From assembly GCA_934565855.1 (NCBI GenBank), contig CAKTIO010000005.1:124001-188000 (forward strand): a DNA stretch of 64,000 nt, given 5' to 3'. The notes beneath the pieces were generated by a model. That model was not told the origin of the DNA. It ran no database searches and saw nothing but the letters and a program-made list of their open reading frames with translations. Source of the stretch: an uncultured Dysosmobacter sp. Lineage in GTDB: Bacteria; Bacillota; Clostridia; Oscillospirales; Oscillospiraceae. Of this stretch, positions 53,423 through 62,686 are shown in pieces. Every line of letters begins with the position of its first letter. Within the stretch, counting starts at the first letter, position 1. Made by a program: the position numbers and the translations under genes.

Positions 53423-54670
53423 TCACTGATACAGTGGAAATCTGGCGCAAAGGGCTTCCACTTCCTCCCGGACCTGTCCGGCAGTGTTTTCAAAGTCCCG
53501 GGCGACCATACCCATCAGCTTTCCGATTTGGACCATTTCCGGTTCCCGGAAGCCACGAGAGGTAACAGCAGGCGTTCCCACGCGGATGCCGCTGGTGACA
53601 AAGGGCTTTTCAGGGTCGTTGGGGATGGCGTTTTTGTTGACGGTGATATAGACCTCATCCAGTCTTCGTTCCATCTCCTTACCGGTGATGTGGAAGCTCC
53701 GGACATCCACCAGCATCAGATGGTTGTCTGTGCCGCCGGATACCAAACGGAAGCCTTGACGGGTCAGTTCCTCCGCCAGCGCGGCGGCATTCAGCACGAT
53801 CTGGTGCTGGTAGGCTTTGAAAGAGGGCTGCAATGCCTCACCAAAGCAGACGGCTTTGGCGGCGATGATATGCTCCAGAGGACCACCCTGTGTGCCGGGG
53901 AAAACAGCGGAGTTGATCTTTTTGGCGATTTCTTCGTCATTGCACAGGATCAAGCCGCCGCGGGGACCCCGCAGGGTCTTATGGGTGGTGCTGGTGACCA
54001 CATGGGCATAGGGGAAGGGAGAGGGATGCTCACCAGCGGCGACCAGACCGGCGATGTGTGCCATGTCCACCATCAGGTATGCGCCCACGGCATCGGCGAT
54101 CTCACGGAATTTGCGGAAGTCGATGATGCGGGAATAAGCGGAAGCGCCCGCCACGATCAGTTTGGGCTGGCATTCCTGCGCCAGCTGCATCACCGCATCG
54201 TAGTCGATCTCCTCTGTTTCATCATTCAATCCGTAAGGAACGATGTGAAACAGCTTTCCGGAGATGTTGACCGGGCTGCCGTGAGACAGGTGTCCGCCTG
54301 CCGGAAGGCTCATGCCCATGACGGTATCGCCCGGCTTTACCAGCGCCATGAACGCGGCAAGGTTGGCATTGGCACCGGAGTGGGGCTGCACATTGGCGTA
54401 CTGGCAGCCGAACAGCTGGCAGGCACGCTTCTGGGCAAGCTGCTCCGTGACGTCCACGGCATAGCAGCCGCCGTAATAGCGCTTTCCGGGGTAGCCCTCG
54501 GCGTATTTGTTGGTCAGGCAGGTCCCCATTGCCAGCATAACGGCTTCACTGACCAGGTTTTCGGATGCGATCAATTCAATATTGCGGCGCTGACGGTCAA
54601 ATTCACCGCGGATGGAAGCCCCGACCTCGGGGTCCATCTGGCAGAGATAATTCATTGTTTCCTGTATCAT
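53423..54670 (-). CDS. glyA: Serine hydroxymethyltransferase
   Basis: PLP enzyme converting serine + tetrahydrofolate to glycine + methylene-tetrahydrofolate; main one-carbon source. 415 residues. [26 protein letters not shown], the Schiff-base Lys in [14 protein letters not shown] (about 230) and GTPAVTSRG are all there. GGGAGGTTACTATC precedes the ATG. A promoter with TTGACA (54816-54844) lies 146 bases upstream. The folate cyclo-ligase gene is adjacent, fitting a folate theme. Confidence 0.97.
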   Translation of the reverse strand: MIQETMNYLCQMDPEVGASIRGEFDRQRRNIELIASENLVSEAVMLAMGTCLTNKYAEGYPGKRYYGGCYAVDVTEQLAQKRACQLFGCQYANVQPHSGANANLAAFMALVKPGDTVMGMSLPAGGHLSHGSPVNISGKLFHIVPYGLNDETEEIDYDAVMQLAQECQPKLIVAGASAYSRIIDFRKFREIADAVGAYLMVDMAHIAGLVAAGEHPSPFPYAHVVTSTTHKTLRGPRGGLILCNDEEIAKKINSAVFPGTQGGPLEHIIAAKAVCFGEALQPSFKAYQHQIVLNAAALAEELTRQGFRLVSGGTDNHLMLVDVRSFHITGKEMERRLDEVYITVNKNAIPNDPEKPFVTSGIRVGTPAVTSRGFREPEMVQIGKLMGMVARDFENTAGQVREEVEALCARFPLYQ

Positions 54671-54815
54671 GATAGTAACCTCCCATATGACAGAGAATGT
54701 TCCGGAAACGGCTTTGGCGGTGAGAATGGAAAGGAACAGGCTGTATACGGGAACGTCGGGGTACTGTCTGTGTTTCCATGAGATTCGACCATTTTAAACG
54801 CGCCGGACAAAAATT

Positions 54816-54844
54816 AGACTACCAAACGCAGTGGATTCTGTCAA
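54816..54844 (-). promoter_or_regulatory. glyA promoter
   Basis: Minus strand: TTGACA, 17-base spacer, TAGTCT. Leaves a leader of about 140 bases with no recognisable riboswitch. Confidence 0.65.
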
Positions 54845-54895
54845 TGACAAAATGGTAATACCTTTTATTACAAAAAAGTATATCGAAAAGCTGTG

Positions 54896-55483
54896 CTATT
54901 CGATTTTGGCGGGAATGCCATCCTCGTAAAGACCGCGTTCGGAGACTACCCAGTGAATGGGGATGTCGTGGGGCTCCACGGGAAGCTCCTCCCGCAGCAG
55001 CTTTTCCGGGCAGACCACAACGGCTGCAGAGCGGTAGGTGGAGAGGAAACGGTCGTAATATCCCCCACCATGCCCCAGCCGCGCCCCGGCGCGGCTGCAG
55101 GTCATACAGGGAATTACGGCAAAATCCACATCGTCTACAGAGATGGCAGGAGCGGACAGGGGGGGCTCTGGAATACCGTATTGTCCCGGAAGAAGCTCGC
55201 CCAGAGAAAAAATCTGGCGCAGCTCCATCCGCTGCTCATCTGTGCAGAGGGGAACACACAGGCGCTTTCCTTGCTTCAGTGCATCGGAAAGGAGGGGATC
55301 GGTCCGGATCTCCGTACCTGTGCCTACAAAGCAGAAGACGGTTTCGGCATCCCGGTATTCCTGCATGGCTTTTAAATGGGCGCAGATGGCGGCGCTGGAA
55401 CGGCTGCGCTCCGCTTCGGAAATGGTGCTGGCAGCGGTGCGGATGGCATTTCGCAGCTGCTGCTTTTTCTGTGCTTTGGTCAT
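54896..55483 (-). CDS. 5-formyltetrahydrofolate cyclo-ligase
   Basis: Converts 5-formyl-THF to 5,10-methenyl-THF with ATP, returning the storage folate to use. 195 residues. The GARLGHGGGYYDRFLS loop and VPLCTDEQRM region match the 5-FTHF cyclo-ligase family. ATG overlaps the stop of DNA polymerase IV by 4 bases, so they are co-translated. Functionally linked to the adjacent glyA, which makes the folate forms involved. Confidence 0.94.
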   Translation of the reverse strand: MTKAQKKQQLRNAIRTAASTISEAERSRSSAAICAHLKAMQEYRDAETVFCFVGTGTEIRTDPLLSDALKQGKRLCVPLCTDEQRMELRQIFSLGELLPGQYGIPEPPLSAPAISVDDVDFAVIPCMTCSRAGARLGHGGGYYDRFLSTYRSAAVVVCPEKLLREELPVEPHDIPIHWVVSERGLYEDGIPAKIE

Positions 55484-56700
55484 GTTGGGTCATCCTCCTC
55501 TGGTGCGGTGTGAGTACCGAATTGAATGGAGCGCATACCGAATTTGCCGCGGATAGAGTCCATAGCGGCCTCCAGCTTTTCCTGCCGTTCCTTCCAGAGT
55601 GAGCCCTCCCGGTCAAAAAGGTCTACCTGCTCGTAGGTGGTTTCCGTAGTCAGATGGATGGCAGTCACGGTCAGCATTCGGATGGGGGCAGGCGGCTTCC
55701 AGGCGGCGTTGATCAGCTCCATGGCGCCTGCCTCCAGCTCCCGCATGAGGTGGCTGGGTGCCGGGAACTGTTTTTGGCGGCTGATGGTTTTGAAATCCGG
55801 CGTCCGGATGGTGACCTGAACACCGCCGGCATAAAGTCTCTGCCGGCGCAGGCGCATGGAGACATCATCCGCCAGAACGGAGATGCCGCTGTGGACCTGT
55901 GAACGGGTGGTGAGATTGGTGGGAAAGGTCGTTCCCCGCCCAATGGATTTCACGGGCTCCCGCGCTCCGGCTGGATGGACAGGCTCCTGCTCCAAGCCGT
56001 TGGCGTACTGGAACAGCTGGCTGCCCAGTTTGCCCATGTGGTCCTCTAATACCCGGGGGTCGCAGGCGGCAAGCTGCCCAATGGTTTGAACGCCCAGCTG
56101 ACGCAGCAGCTTTTGGGCGGAACCGCCTACATAAAGCAGCGTTCCTACTGGCAGCGGCCAAACAACTTTTTTCCAGTTTTCTCGAGATATGACCGTGGTG
56201 GCGTCCGGCTTCCGGTAATCGCTGCCCAGCTTGGCAAAGACCTTATTGAAGCTGACGCCGACGGAAAGCGTCAATCCCAGCTCACTTTTCACCCGCTGCC
56301 GGATGGCATCGGCGATCCATTTGGGATCACCGCCGAAGAGGTGGGCGGAGCCGGTGATATCCAGCCAGCTTTCATCAATGCCGAAGGGCTCCACCAGATC
56401 GGTGTATTGGGTGTAGATGGCGTTGACCCTTTTGGAATACTCCCGGTAAAGCGCATGGTGCGGCGGCAGCAGTACCAGCTCAGGGCATTTTCGGCGCGCC
56501 TGCCAGATGGTCTCTGCTGTCTGTACGCCGAACCGCTTGGCGGGTTCATTCTTTGCAAGAATGATGCCGTGCCGGGAGGCGGGGTCGCCGCATACGGCGG
56601 TGGGAACGTTTTTCAGCTCTGGATGGCTCAAAAGTTCCACCGAGGCATAAAAGCAGTTCAAATCGCAGTGCAGAATGATTCGGTTTTGCGGAATGTCCAT
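55480..56700 (-). CDS. dinB: DNA polymerase IV
   Basis: Y-family translesion polymerase. 406 residues. Catalytic acids in HCDLNCFYASVE (about 12) and FGIDESWLDITGS (about 109); SVGVSFNKVFAKLGSDYRKP and the helix-hairpin GTLLYVGGSAQKLLRQLGV; little-finger domain to the C-terminus. The ATG at 56700 with GGAGGTGACTTG is chosen over the TTG at 56703. Sits upstream of the cyclo-ligase in one operon. No LexA box is evident. Confidence 0.95.
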   Translation of the reverse strand: MDIPQNRIILHCDLNCFYASVELLSHPELKNVPTAVCGDPASRHGIILAKNEPAKRFGVQTAETIWQARRKCPELVLLPPHHALYREYSKRVNAIYTQYTDLVEPFGIDESWLDITGSAHLFGGDPKWIADAIRQRVKSELGLTLSVGVSFNKVFAKLGSDYRKPDATTVISRENWKKVVWPLPVGTLLYVGGSAQKLLRQLGVQTIGQLAACDPRVLEDHMGKLGSQLFQYANGLEQEPVHPAGAREPVKSIGRGTTFPTNLTTRSQVHSGISVLADDVSMRLRRQRLYAGGVQVTIRTPDFKTISRQKQFPAPSHLMRELEAGAMELINAAWKPPAPIRMLTVTAIHLTTETTYEQVDLFDREGSLWKERQEKLEAAMDSIRGKFGMRSIQFGTHTAPEEDDPT

Positions 56701-56765
56701 CAAGTCACCTCCCTGGCAGAGAGAAGGAACGCCGGATCTTTTGCGCCGCGGCGGTCAGCGATTGG

Positions 56766-58685
56766 TCAGTCGTAGAAGCCTTCCGGGTGTTCTTTTTCAT
56801 CCAGAAGGTGATTGTATGCCATCAGCCGGTATTTTTCATAAAGCGTACGGGTACTGTCATCCAGATCCTCCTCTGAGTCCGTGACGGTTCCGTCGGCGGT
56901 CTGGAAGCCGATGGTGGTTGCTACCGGGAGGACTTCCATCAGCTGGGCATGCAGCTTCTGATAGCCGGTCAGCTGCAAGCCAGCCAGCTGCGCGGTCAGG
57001 GTGCCAAGATAGTTGGAGGACAGCGTGATCCCGTCAGCTTCGGGAATATCATAGTTTGCCCAGATAAAGAACGGGACCTCATACTGCTGAAAAACCTCTT
57101 GAATGGTGCGGTCATCCAAAGCCTTACCATAGAGCTTTTCGTAAAATTCGTTACTGAGGGGAGGCTGATGGTCGCCGAAGAAGACGATCATGGTCCGCTC
57201 GTCACTGGCGGAGTAATGGGAGATCAGCTCCTCTATAGCGCGGTCGCTTTCCTGGATCAGAGATAAATACTGTTCCACATAAGAGGTAGAGGACAGCGTT
57301 GGAGAGAGCAGCTGAATGGAACGCTCCAGATGATTCCAGCCCTGTGCATAGCCGCTGTGATTCTGCATGGTGACATTAAATAAGAAAGTGGGACCGTCTG
57401 TTTCCTCAGTCCAGCGGTAGAGCTGCTGATAGTCGCAGGAGTCGCTGATATACTTGCGGATCAGCTGCGGGTCCTGCACGTCCTCCTGATAATGCTGCTC
57501 ATCAAAGCCCATCCATGAGTAAACAGAGGTGCGGTTCCATCCGGAGGACAGGTAGGGATGGAAGGCAATGGAGTGGGCATTCAACTGCCGCTTCATCTGT
57601 GAGACCATTGAGGGGATGCCATCGTAAAGATAGAGCTGATATGCCACGGTAGAGGAGGGGAGGAAGGCGAGGGAATCCCCAGTAAGATACTCGAATTCCA
57701 CATTTGCCGTGCCGCCGCCGGTGACCGGGGAGATCATGGTTCCTTTAACGGTATTTTCTGTCAGGGAGTGGAAGAAGGGCAGAGGGTCCTCTGATAATTC
57801 CAGCTGCGGGAAAGCGGCGGCAAGATCGGAAAAGGATTCGTTCATGATAACGATCAGGTTTTCCGGCGGCTCCGCGTCCGAAGCGGGGACCTGCCAGGAG
57901 GAGACCTCGTCCGCGATCTCCTGGGCAGCCTGCGCCGAGTAGTTCTCCGGAGCGGAGACGAAGCTGTAGCGCAGGGCGGTCATGAAGTTCAGAAGAAAGC
58001 CGTTAGCCTGTGTTTTCCACTGCTGGGCATAGATGCCGATGCTGGGCAGCAGCGGCGTGAAGAAGAATACATACAGAAAAGCCAGTATGGCGGCAAGAGA
58101 GGAGAGAAATGGGAGGCGTCCAAGCTTTTGCCGTCCCTTTTTCCGAAAGACCAGCCGGGACAGCAGGATCAAAAACCAGTATCCGGCTAACAGCGCCAAT
58201 GCGATATAGCAGCTGCGGTCCAGAGAGTAGTCGTAATTGGCGGCGACATTAGCGGCTGTGCCGAGACACAGCAGGTCGCAGGGGAAAATGATCCGTCCAC
58301 GGAAGGTGAGAACAAAATGGTTGGCAAGACCGAACAGGAAGCAAAGACTGCTGGCAAGCCATCCCCCCAGCCATTTTCGCCCGGTGACCATGCGGCAGAT
58401 CCAGAAAATCAGGTAATACCAGATCAGGTTGAGCAGGACTTGCTCCGCCGTGAGGGAGTGAAAGGGGTCGTTGTTGTTCAAGTATTCCACCATCAGGTAG
58501 GAGATCCACGGTCCCAGCAGAAATACGACCCGGGCGGTATTTTCCCGGTCGCGGAGCCAGCGAAGAAGGGAGAAGCCGCGGGAGGGGACCATTTCCAAAG
58601 AAATACCCGGATCGGTCTCTACATACAGGACCCGTTCAGGCTGCTGGGACGCATCCTGTTCGGGAGCATGGGGATGAAGTTCCAT
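56766..58685 (-). CDS. LTA-synthase-like sulfatase-fold membrane protein
   Basis: 639 residues. Acidic N-terminus (about 1-45), five membrane segments (about 52-220), then an extracellular sulfatase-fold domain (about 270-600) with VIMNESFSD (metal-binding Glu), GGGTANVEFEYLTG (presumed catalytic Thr) and VFFGDHQPPL. The family moves glycerol phosphate from phosphatidylglycerol onto a growing chain, building lipoteichoic or similar anionic polymers. Could instead be a phosphoglycerol or phosphoethanolamine transferase for a glycan. The 65-base gap to dinB holds no obvious terminator. Confidence 0.88.
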   Translation of the reverse strand: MELHPHAPEQDASQQPERVLYVETDPGISLEMVPSRGFSLLRWLRDRENTARVVFLLGPWISYLMVEYLNNNDPFHSLTAEQVLLNLIWYYLIFWICRMVTGRKWLGGWLASSLCFLFGLANHFVLTFRGRIIFPCDLLCLGTAANVAANYDYSLDRSCYIALALLAGYWFLILLSRLVFRKKGRQKLGRLPFLSSLAAILAFLYVFFFTPLLPSIGIYAQQWKTQANGFLLNFMTALRYSFVSAPENYSAQAAQEIADEVSSWQVPASDAEPPENLIVIMNESFSDLAAAFPQLELSEDPLPFFHSLTENTVKGTMISPVTGGGTANVEFEYLTGDSLAFLPSSTVAYQLYLYDGIPSMVSQMKRQLNAHSIAFHPYLSSGWNRTSVYSWMGFDEQHYQEDVQDPQLIRKYISDSCDYQQLYRWTEETDGPTFLFNVTMQNHSGYAQGWNHLERSIQLLSPTLSSTSYVEQYLSLIQESDRAIEELISHYSASDERTMIVFFGDHQPPLSNEFYEKLYGKALDDRTIQEVFQQYEVPFFIWANYDIPEADGITLSSNYLGTLTAQLAGLQLTGYQKLHAQLMEVLPVATTIGFQTADGTVTDSEEDLDDSTRTLYEKYRLMAYNHLLDEKEHPEGFYD

Positions 58686-58711
58686 ATAAGAACGCCTCCT
58701 TGCGTGAAAAG

Positions 58712-58745
58712 AAAATACGGCAGACGCCTGCAGCGTCTGCCGTAG
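58712..58745 (-). terminator. ribU terminator
   Basis: Minus strand: ACGGCAGACGC, short loop, GCGTCTGCCGT, then ATTTTCTTTT. Confidence 0.88.
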
Positions 58746-58756
58746 CAGAAATCAGA

Positions 58757-59380
58757 TCATTTGTGCAGCAGGGGGGAAAGGGGCTTATAAATCAAGAAGC
58801 AAAGACCCACATCCAAAAGCCCCTTTACAAAAGTGAACGGCATGTTAAAGGTGATCAGGCACTCTAAAAGACCGTTGACGCTGGGACGGATTGCCTGATA
58901 CATTCCCACGATCACTTCCACAGGCATAAAGTTGGCATAGATCGGATAGGTCAGGTAATAGTTCAAGGGAATACTGAGGACTGCCATTGCCAGCGCGCCC
59001 ACCAGAGAGCCGATCAAGGCGCCGGCGCGGCTTTTGTGATTGTGGAACTTTTCATAGATGAAGCCGGCACAGAAAACAAAAATGGCACCCAGCAGGAAAT
59101 TGCCCAGCTCACCGACGCAGCCCGTAGTGGTGCGCAGGCAGTTGATGAGGTTTTTCACCAGGCAGACCGCAACACCGTATCCGGGTCCCAGACTGAAGGA
59201 TGCCAGCAGTGCCGGCAGCTCCGAAATGTCCAGCTTGATGAAGGAGGGCATGAAAGGAACGGAAAAGTCAATGAACATCAAAACAGTGGCGGCGGCAGAC
59301 AGCATGGCGGCTACCGTCAGCTTGTGGGTCTTGCTGCGGGTCACAGCGTGACCGGCGGCATGAGTACGGGGTTCAGACAT
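58757..59380 (-). CDS. ribU: Riboflavin ECF transporter substrate-binding subunit
   Basis: 207 residues, six membrane segments. LTVAAMLSAAATVLMFI (helix 1), PSFIKLDISELPALLASF, which carries the ECF S-component signature, and KNLINCLRTTTGCVGELGNF follow the RibU type. It binds riboflavin and works with a shared energising module (not in this window). Control by an FMN riboswitch confirms the vitamin. ATG at 59380 follows AAAGGAGTTGTTTTTCTT. Confidence 0.93.
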   Translation of the reverse strand: MSEPRTHAAGHAVTRSKTHKLTVAAMLSAAATVLMFIDFSVPFMPSFIKLDISELPALLASFSLGPGYGVAVCLVKNLINCLRTTTGCVGELGNFLLGAIFVFCAGFIYEKFHNHKSRAGALIGSLVGALAMAVLSIPLNYYLTYPIYANFMPVEVIVGMYQAIRPSVNGLLECLITFNMPFTFVKGLLDVGLCFLIYKPLSPLLHK

Positions 59381-59407
59381 AAGAAAAACAACTCCTTTAT
59401 ATTGCTT

Positions 59408-59446
59408 GAAAACACCTTGAGACGCTTTGTCTCCCAAGGTGAACAA
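59408..59446 (-). terminator. FMN-riboswitch terminator
   Basis: Minus strand: CACCTTGGGAGAC, loop, GTCTCAAGGTG (one bulge), then TTTTC. It lies between the riboswitch and ribU and is the off-state. Confidence 0.75.
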
Positions 59447-59472
59447 GCAACAAAGGAGTTCCTTCGCTGCAA

Positions 59473-59614
59473 TCATCTTCTTCCATCCAGACTTCGGCAA
59501 AAGCCGTTACTGTTGGTCCCGGAGTCACACCGGGTCAGCGGACAAGAAGGATCACTTTCTCATCCGGTCGCGGACTGTACCGCCAGTGGGGAATCGCACC
59601 CCGCCCTGAAGACA
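59473..59614 (-). promoter_or_regulatory. FMN riboswitch (RFN element)
   Basis: Minus strand contains the conserved RFN blocks in order: TCTTCAGGGCGGGGTG, TTCCCCACTGGCGGTA, GACTCCGGGACCAACAGT, and GCCGAAGTCTGGATGG followed by GAAGAAGATG. It binds FMN and lowers ribU expression when flavin is ample. Confidence 0.95.
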
Positions 59615-59639
59615 AGTATCCAGTTGTTTTCTCGCTTGT

Positions 59640-59668
59640 AGTATACGATGTCCGCAGCCAAAATGCAA
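59640..59668 (-). promoter_or_regulatory. ribU promoter
   Basis: Minus strand: TTGCAT, 17-base spacer, TATACT, just before the FMN riboswitch. Confidence 0.8.
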
Positions 59669-59752
59669 GCCCTAAAATACACTTTACAAAAAAGAACAGG
59701 CGTTCTACAATAAAAAGGATTTCGGACGAATTTTGGAAACGGGGGTGGGAGA

Positions 59753-60295
59753 ATGCGGGGAAGGCAATCCTCGTGCAGCTTCACCGGGCATCGTCCGGGC
59801 AAGCTGCCCTGGGGCTACCGGGAGGAAGACGTCCGCTGCGTGGATCTGAAGCGCCGGATCCGGGACGCGGTAGAGGCGGCGTATGATGAGGGCTTCCGGC
59901 ATTTTCTCTGTGGGATGGCGTTGGGCTGTGACCTGTACTTCTGTGAGTGTGTATTGGCGCTGCGCAGCAAGCACCCGGATGTGACGGTAGAAGCGGTGAT
60001 CCCCTGCCCCACCCAGGCGGACGAATGGAGGGAAGCGGAGCGGCTCCGCTACCGGACGCTGGTTTCCGCCTGCGATTATGAGACAGTGGTTTCCTCCCAT
60101 TATACCTGGGATTGTATGCAGCGGCGCAACCGCTATTTAGTGGACCACGCGGCGCTGCTGATCGCGGCGTATGACGGAACCGCGGGCGGAACGCAGTATA
60201 CGATCCAATACGCCATCCGCAGAGGAGTGGAAATTGTCGATCTGCCGGTGGAAATTCGGGAAAAGCGGGAACCTTTTTCAAACCGTTTCGTCTAA
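59753..60295 (+). CDS. SLOG (DUF1273-like) nucleotide-binding protein
   Basis: 180 residues. CSFTGHRPGKLPWGY start, FLCGMALGCDLYFCE (the glycine-rich SLOG signature, about 50) and NRYLVDHAALLIAAYDG fit the family, which is thought to bind nucleotides or nucleotide-derived ligands. Ribosome site GGGGGTGGGAGA. The family occurs widely in Clostridia with no known partner. It precedes a lipoprotein gene by 57 bases, possibly in one transcript. Function not known. Confidence 0.85.
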   Translation: MRGRQSSCSFTGHRPGKLPWGYREEDVRCVDLKRRIRDAVEAAYDEGFRHFLCGMALGCDLYFCECVLALRSKHPDVTVEAVIPCPTQADEWREAERLRYRTLVSACDYETVVSSHYTWDCMQRRNRYLVDHAALLIAAYDGTAGGTQYTIQYAIRRGVEIVDLPVEIREKREPFSNRFV

Positions 60296-60352
60296 CCTAT
60301 TACAAAACGGCGTCCGCCGAAACAAAAACTACTGAACAAAAGGAGAACCACC

Positions 60353-61156
60353 ATGAAAAAAAGATGGACTGCCCTTCTGCTGAGCCTGATATTGATGCTT
60401 TCCACAGCGGCGTGCGGAAATTCTGCGGGAGGAGATGCTTCCTCCGGCGCCGGATCGTCCGCGCCGTCATCCTCTGTGGAAGCAGGAGCTGAGGACACAG
60501 ATCAGGAGATACCGGAGGAGGATGTCTCCACGCAGCCTGCGGATACATCGGGAGAAGAAACGGGAGAAGAGCCGAAGGAGAATGAAGATCTGACAGAGCC
60601 TGCGGGAAAGCCCACAGAAAACCTCACGGCAAAGCCGGTGGAAACGCCTGTGGTGTCCAAGCCTGCCGCAAAGCCTGCCGGCAGCCAGAAGCCGTCCTCC
60701 AGCGCGGCAGCCTCCGGCAGCTCCAGCAGTGCGGCAGGCAGCAGTGCAGATGCGCAGGTAGATCTGGCGGCATTTTACAGCACGCTGAATTCCAAGTTTG
60801 ATCTGCCGCCTTCTATGGCGGCACTGTCCCAGGAGGAGATTGATGCCTTCTACGTGGGCTTGAGCGACCTGAAGCCGGTGCAGTGTGTGGTTTATATGCC
60901 CATGATCTCCGCGGTTGCCTGTGAGGTAGCGCTGGTAGAGTGTGCCAGCGAGGACGATGCGGCGTCGGTAAAGAGTATTTTCCAGAGCCGGATCGACTAT
61001 CAGGTGAATACCGGCGCGTTTTACCCGGAGACCATTGAGCTTTGGGAAACACAGTCCGGCATTTACTCTCACGGGAAGTATGTCATGCTGTACTGCGGAG
61101 ATAACGGCAGTCAGGTGGCAGCTGCATTTCAGGCGCTGTTCGACGGTGCAAAGTGA
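60353..61156 (+). CDS. DUF4358-type lipoprotein
   Basis: 267 residues. Lipoprotein signal with lipobox STAAC (Cys near residue 21). A low-complexity acidic then Ala/Ser/Lys/Pro-rich linker runs to about 135 (GEETGEEPKENEDLTEP, then SSSAAASGSSSSAAG), likely spanning the wall. The folded C-terminal domain (about 140-265) has LSDLKPVQCVVYMPMI and VALVECASEDDAASV, matching the DUF4358 pattern. Exported and membrane-anchored; no function is known. Confidence 0.8.
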   Translation: MKKRWTALLLSLILMLSTAACGNSAGGDASSGAGSSAPSSSVEAGAEDTDQEIPEEDVSTQPADTSGEETGEEPKENEDLTEPAGKPTENLTAKPVETPVVSKPAAKPAGSQKPSSSAAASGSSSSAAGSSADAQVDLAAFYSTLNSKFDLPPSMAALSQEEIDAFYVGLSDLKPVQCVVYMPMISAVACEVALVECASEDDAASVKSIFQSRIDYQVNTGAFYPETIELWETQSGIYSHGKYVMLYCGDNGSQVAAAFQALFDGAK

Positions 61157-61197
61157 AAAGGACCGCTGCTGAATAGATAGAAAAAGTGTATGACACC

Positions 61198-61227
61198 TTG
61201 CTTTTCCCATTAACATTGTGATAAAAT
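61198..61227 (+). promoter_or_regulatory. Promoter of the Rrf2 gene
   Basis: TTGCTT, 18-base spacer, TAAAAT, 26 bases before the start. Confidence 0.55.
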
Positions 61228-61252
61228 GTGTTTATGCAAGGAGGTGTGGGAA

Positions 61253-61681
61253 ATGATGGTGTCAACGAAGGGGCGCTATGCGCTTCGCGTGATGATCGAC
61301 CTGGCGGAGCATAACACCGGAGAGCCGCTGCTGCTGATGGATATTGCCAAGCGGCAGGGGATTTCGGAAAAGTATCTGGAGGGCATCATGGCGGTCCTCA
61401 GCAAGCACGGCTTTGTCAACGCCCAGCGCGGACGCGGCGGCGGCTATAAGCTGGCGCGCTCACCGGAGGACTATACAGTGTGGAGCATTCTGACCCTGAT
61501 CGAGGGACCGTTGGTACCGGTCTCCTGTCTGGAAAATGAAGTCAACAACTGCGAGCGGGCGGCGGAGTGCAGAACGCTGCCCATGTGGAGCCAGTTGAGC
61601 ACGCTGATCCGGAAGTATCTGGAGGGCGTGACGTTGGCAGATCTGCTGGTGACGGACGCGGCGGATCAATATGTGATCTAA
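61253..61681 (+). CDS. Rrf2-family transcription regulator
   Basis: 142 residues. Winged helix-turn-helix (MDIAKRQGISEKYLEGIM, then the wing RGRGGGYKLARSP) and three Cys (CLENEVNNCERAAEC) that fit iron-sulfur cluster ligation as in IscR/CymR relatives. Strong GGAGGTGTGGGAA site. No isc/suf or cysteine genes adjoin it, so the target is elsewhere. CymR-type proteins lack this Cys set, so a cluster-sensing role is more likely. Confidence 0.9.
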   Translation: MMVSTKGRYALRVMIDLAEHNTGEPLLLMDIAKRQGISEKYLEGIMAVLSKHGFVNAQRGRGGGYKLARSPEDYTVWSILTLIEGPLVPVSCLENEVNNCERAAECRTLPMWSQLSTLIRKYLEGVTLADLLVTDAADQYVI

Positions 61682-61716
61682 AAAAACAGATGCGGTCTCC
61701 CGCATCTGTTTTTGCT
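61680..61716. terminator. Bidirectional terminator between Rrf2 and LysR genes
   Basis: AAAAACAGATGCGG, loop, CCGCATCTGTTTTT, with runs on both sides; convergent genes. Confidence 0.88.
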
Positions 61717-61720
61717 TCTT

Positions 61721-62686
61721 TTAAAGGGCCGCTCCGTTGGACAGGCGGTGGTTGTTGTCCTGAATAAAACCACGGTAGTATTCCCGAATGGTATTCATGA
61801 ATTCCCGGGTCAGCGGAGAGAGATAGGCGCTGTTTTTATACACCAGAGACAGGGGAATGGACAGGTCGGAGGACCGCAGGTCGTACCAGACCAGCTCGGG
61901 ATAGCGGGCGGCGTCCTGAAGCCCGGTCTCCACTAAAAAGCAGAAGCCCATATTCTTGGCGACCAACCGCAGAACGGTGCTGGTGTTGGTGCTGGTCAGG
62001 CAGTTGGAGAAATTCAGCAGGTTTTTCCGCAGAAAGTTGTTGACCTGGCGTCCCACTGTCAGGGTCGAGCTGAGGGTGATAAGCCGCTCCTGCTCCAGCA
62101 GGTGCAGGTCCGGTATGCTTCCCTGACGGAAGCAGGCGTTCAGCGTGGGAACTAAGGGGTGGTTCCGGTTCAGGACCAGCAGGATCCGTTCATAGGCAAT
62201 GGTCTCATGAATGAAGTTCTCCGGCAGGCTGTCCGGCGTGGTGTTCATGACGGAGAAATCCACCTTTCCGTCCTCCATTTGGATATATAGCTCGCTGACG
62301 GGAAATTCATGAAGGGTGACCCGGGTCTGCGGATGTTGCTGCAAAAATTGCGGCAGTACCTCGGGGACAAGAACGGTACCGCGCCAGTTGCCGGAGCCCA
62401 ACTGGATGCTTTGCTCCCGGTTCTGGTCCAGATCGGAAAGGTCGGACAAAAAGCGGCGGTATAAAAAGGTGCTGCTTTCCAGATAGTTGCGGTACAGCTC
62501 GCCCGCGGGCGTCAGGGCAATGGGAGACTGGGTCCGGTCAAACAGGCGGACCCCCAATTCCTTTTCTAGCTTTGCCACATATTGGCTCAGCGAGGATTGT
62601 GTGATATACAGCTTCTCTGCGGCGCGGGAGATCCCATGCTCGCGGACGATGGTGAGAAAATATTCCGGGTTGCGGTGATTCATCAT
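61721..62686 (-). CDS. LysR-family transcription regulator
   Basis: 321 residues. N-terminal helix-turn-helix (GISRAAEKLYITQSSLSQYV, about 20-40), linker helix, then the two-lobed effector domain (about 90-300). Chosen start is the ATG at 62686 with GGAGG eight bases before it; an open frame extends upstream without such a site. It is divergent from the SDR gene; the 360-base gap holds a clear inverted repeat, so it probably controls the SDR. The effector is unknown. Confidence 0.92.
   Translation of the reverse strand: MMNHRNPEYFLTIVREHGISRAAEKLYITQSSLSQYVAKLEKELGVRLFDRTQSPIALTPAGELYRNYLESSTFLYRRFLSDLSDLDQNREQSIQLGSGNWRGTVLVPEVLPQFLQQHPQTRVTLHEFPVSELYIQMEDGKVDFSVMNTTPDSLPENFIHETIAYERILLVLNRNHPLVPTLNACFRQGSIPDLHLLEQERLITLSSTLTVGRQVNNFLRKNLLNFSNCLTSTNTSTVLRLVAKNMGFCFLVETGLQDAARYPELVWYDLRSSDLSIPLSLVYKNSAYLSPLTREFMNTIREYYRGFIQDNNHRLSNGAAL

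Noticed and set aside
54671..54815. Possible riboswitch in the glyA leader
   Set aside because: No core of the glycine, THF or SAM-type riboswitches could be matched by eye, so it is only called a leader.
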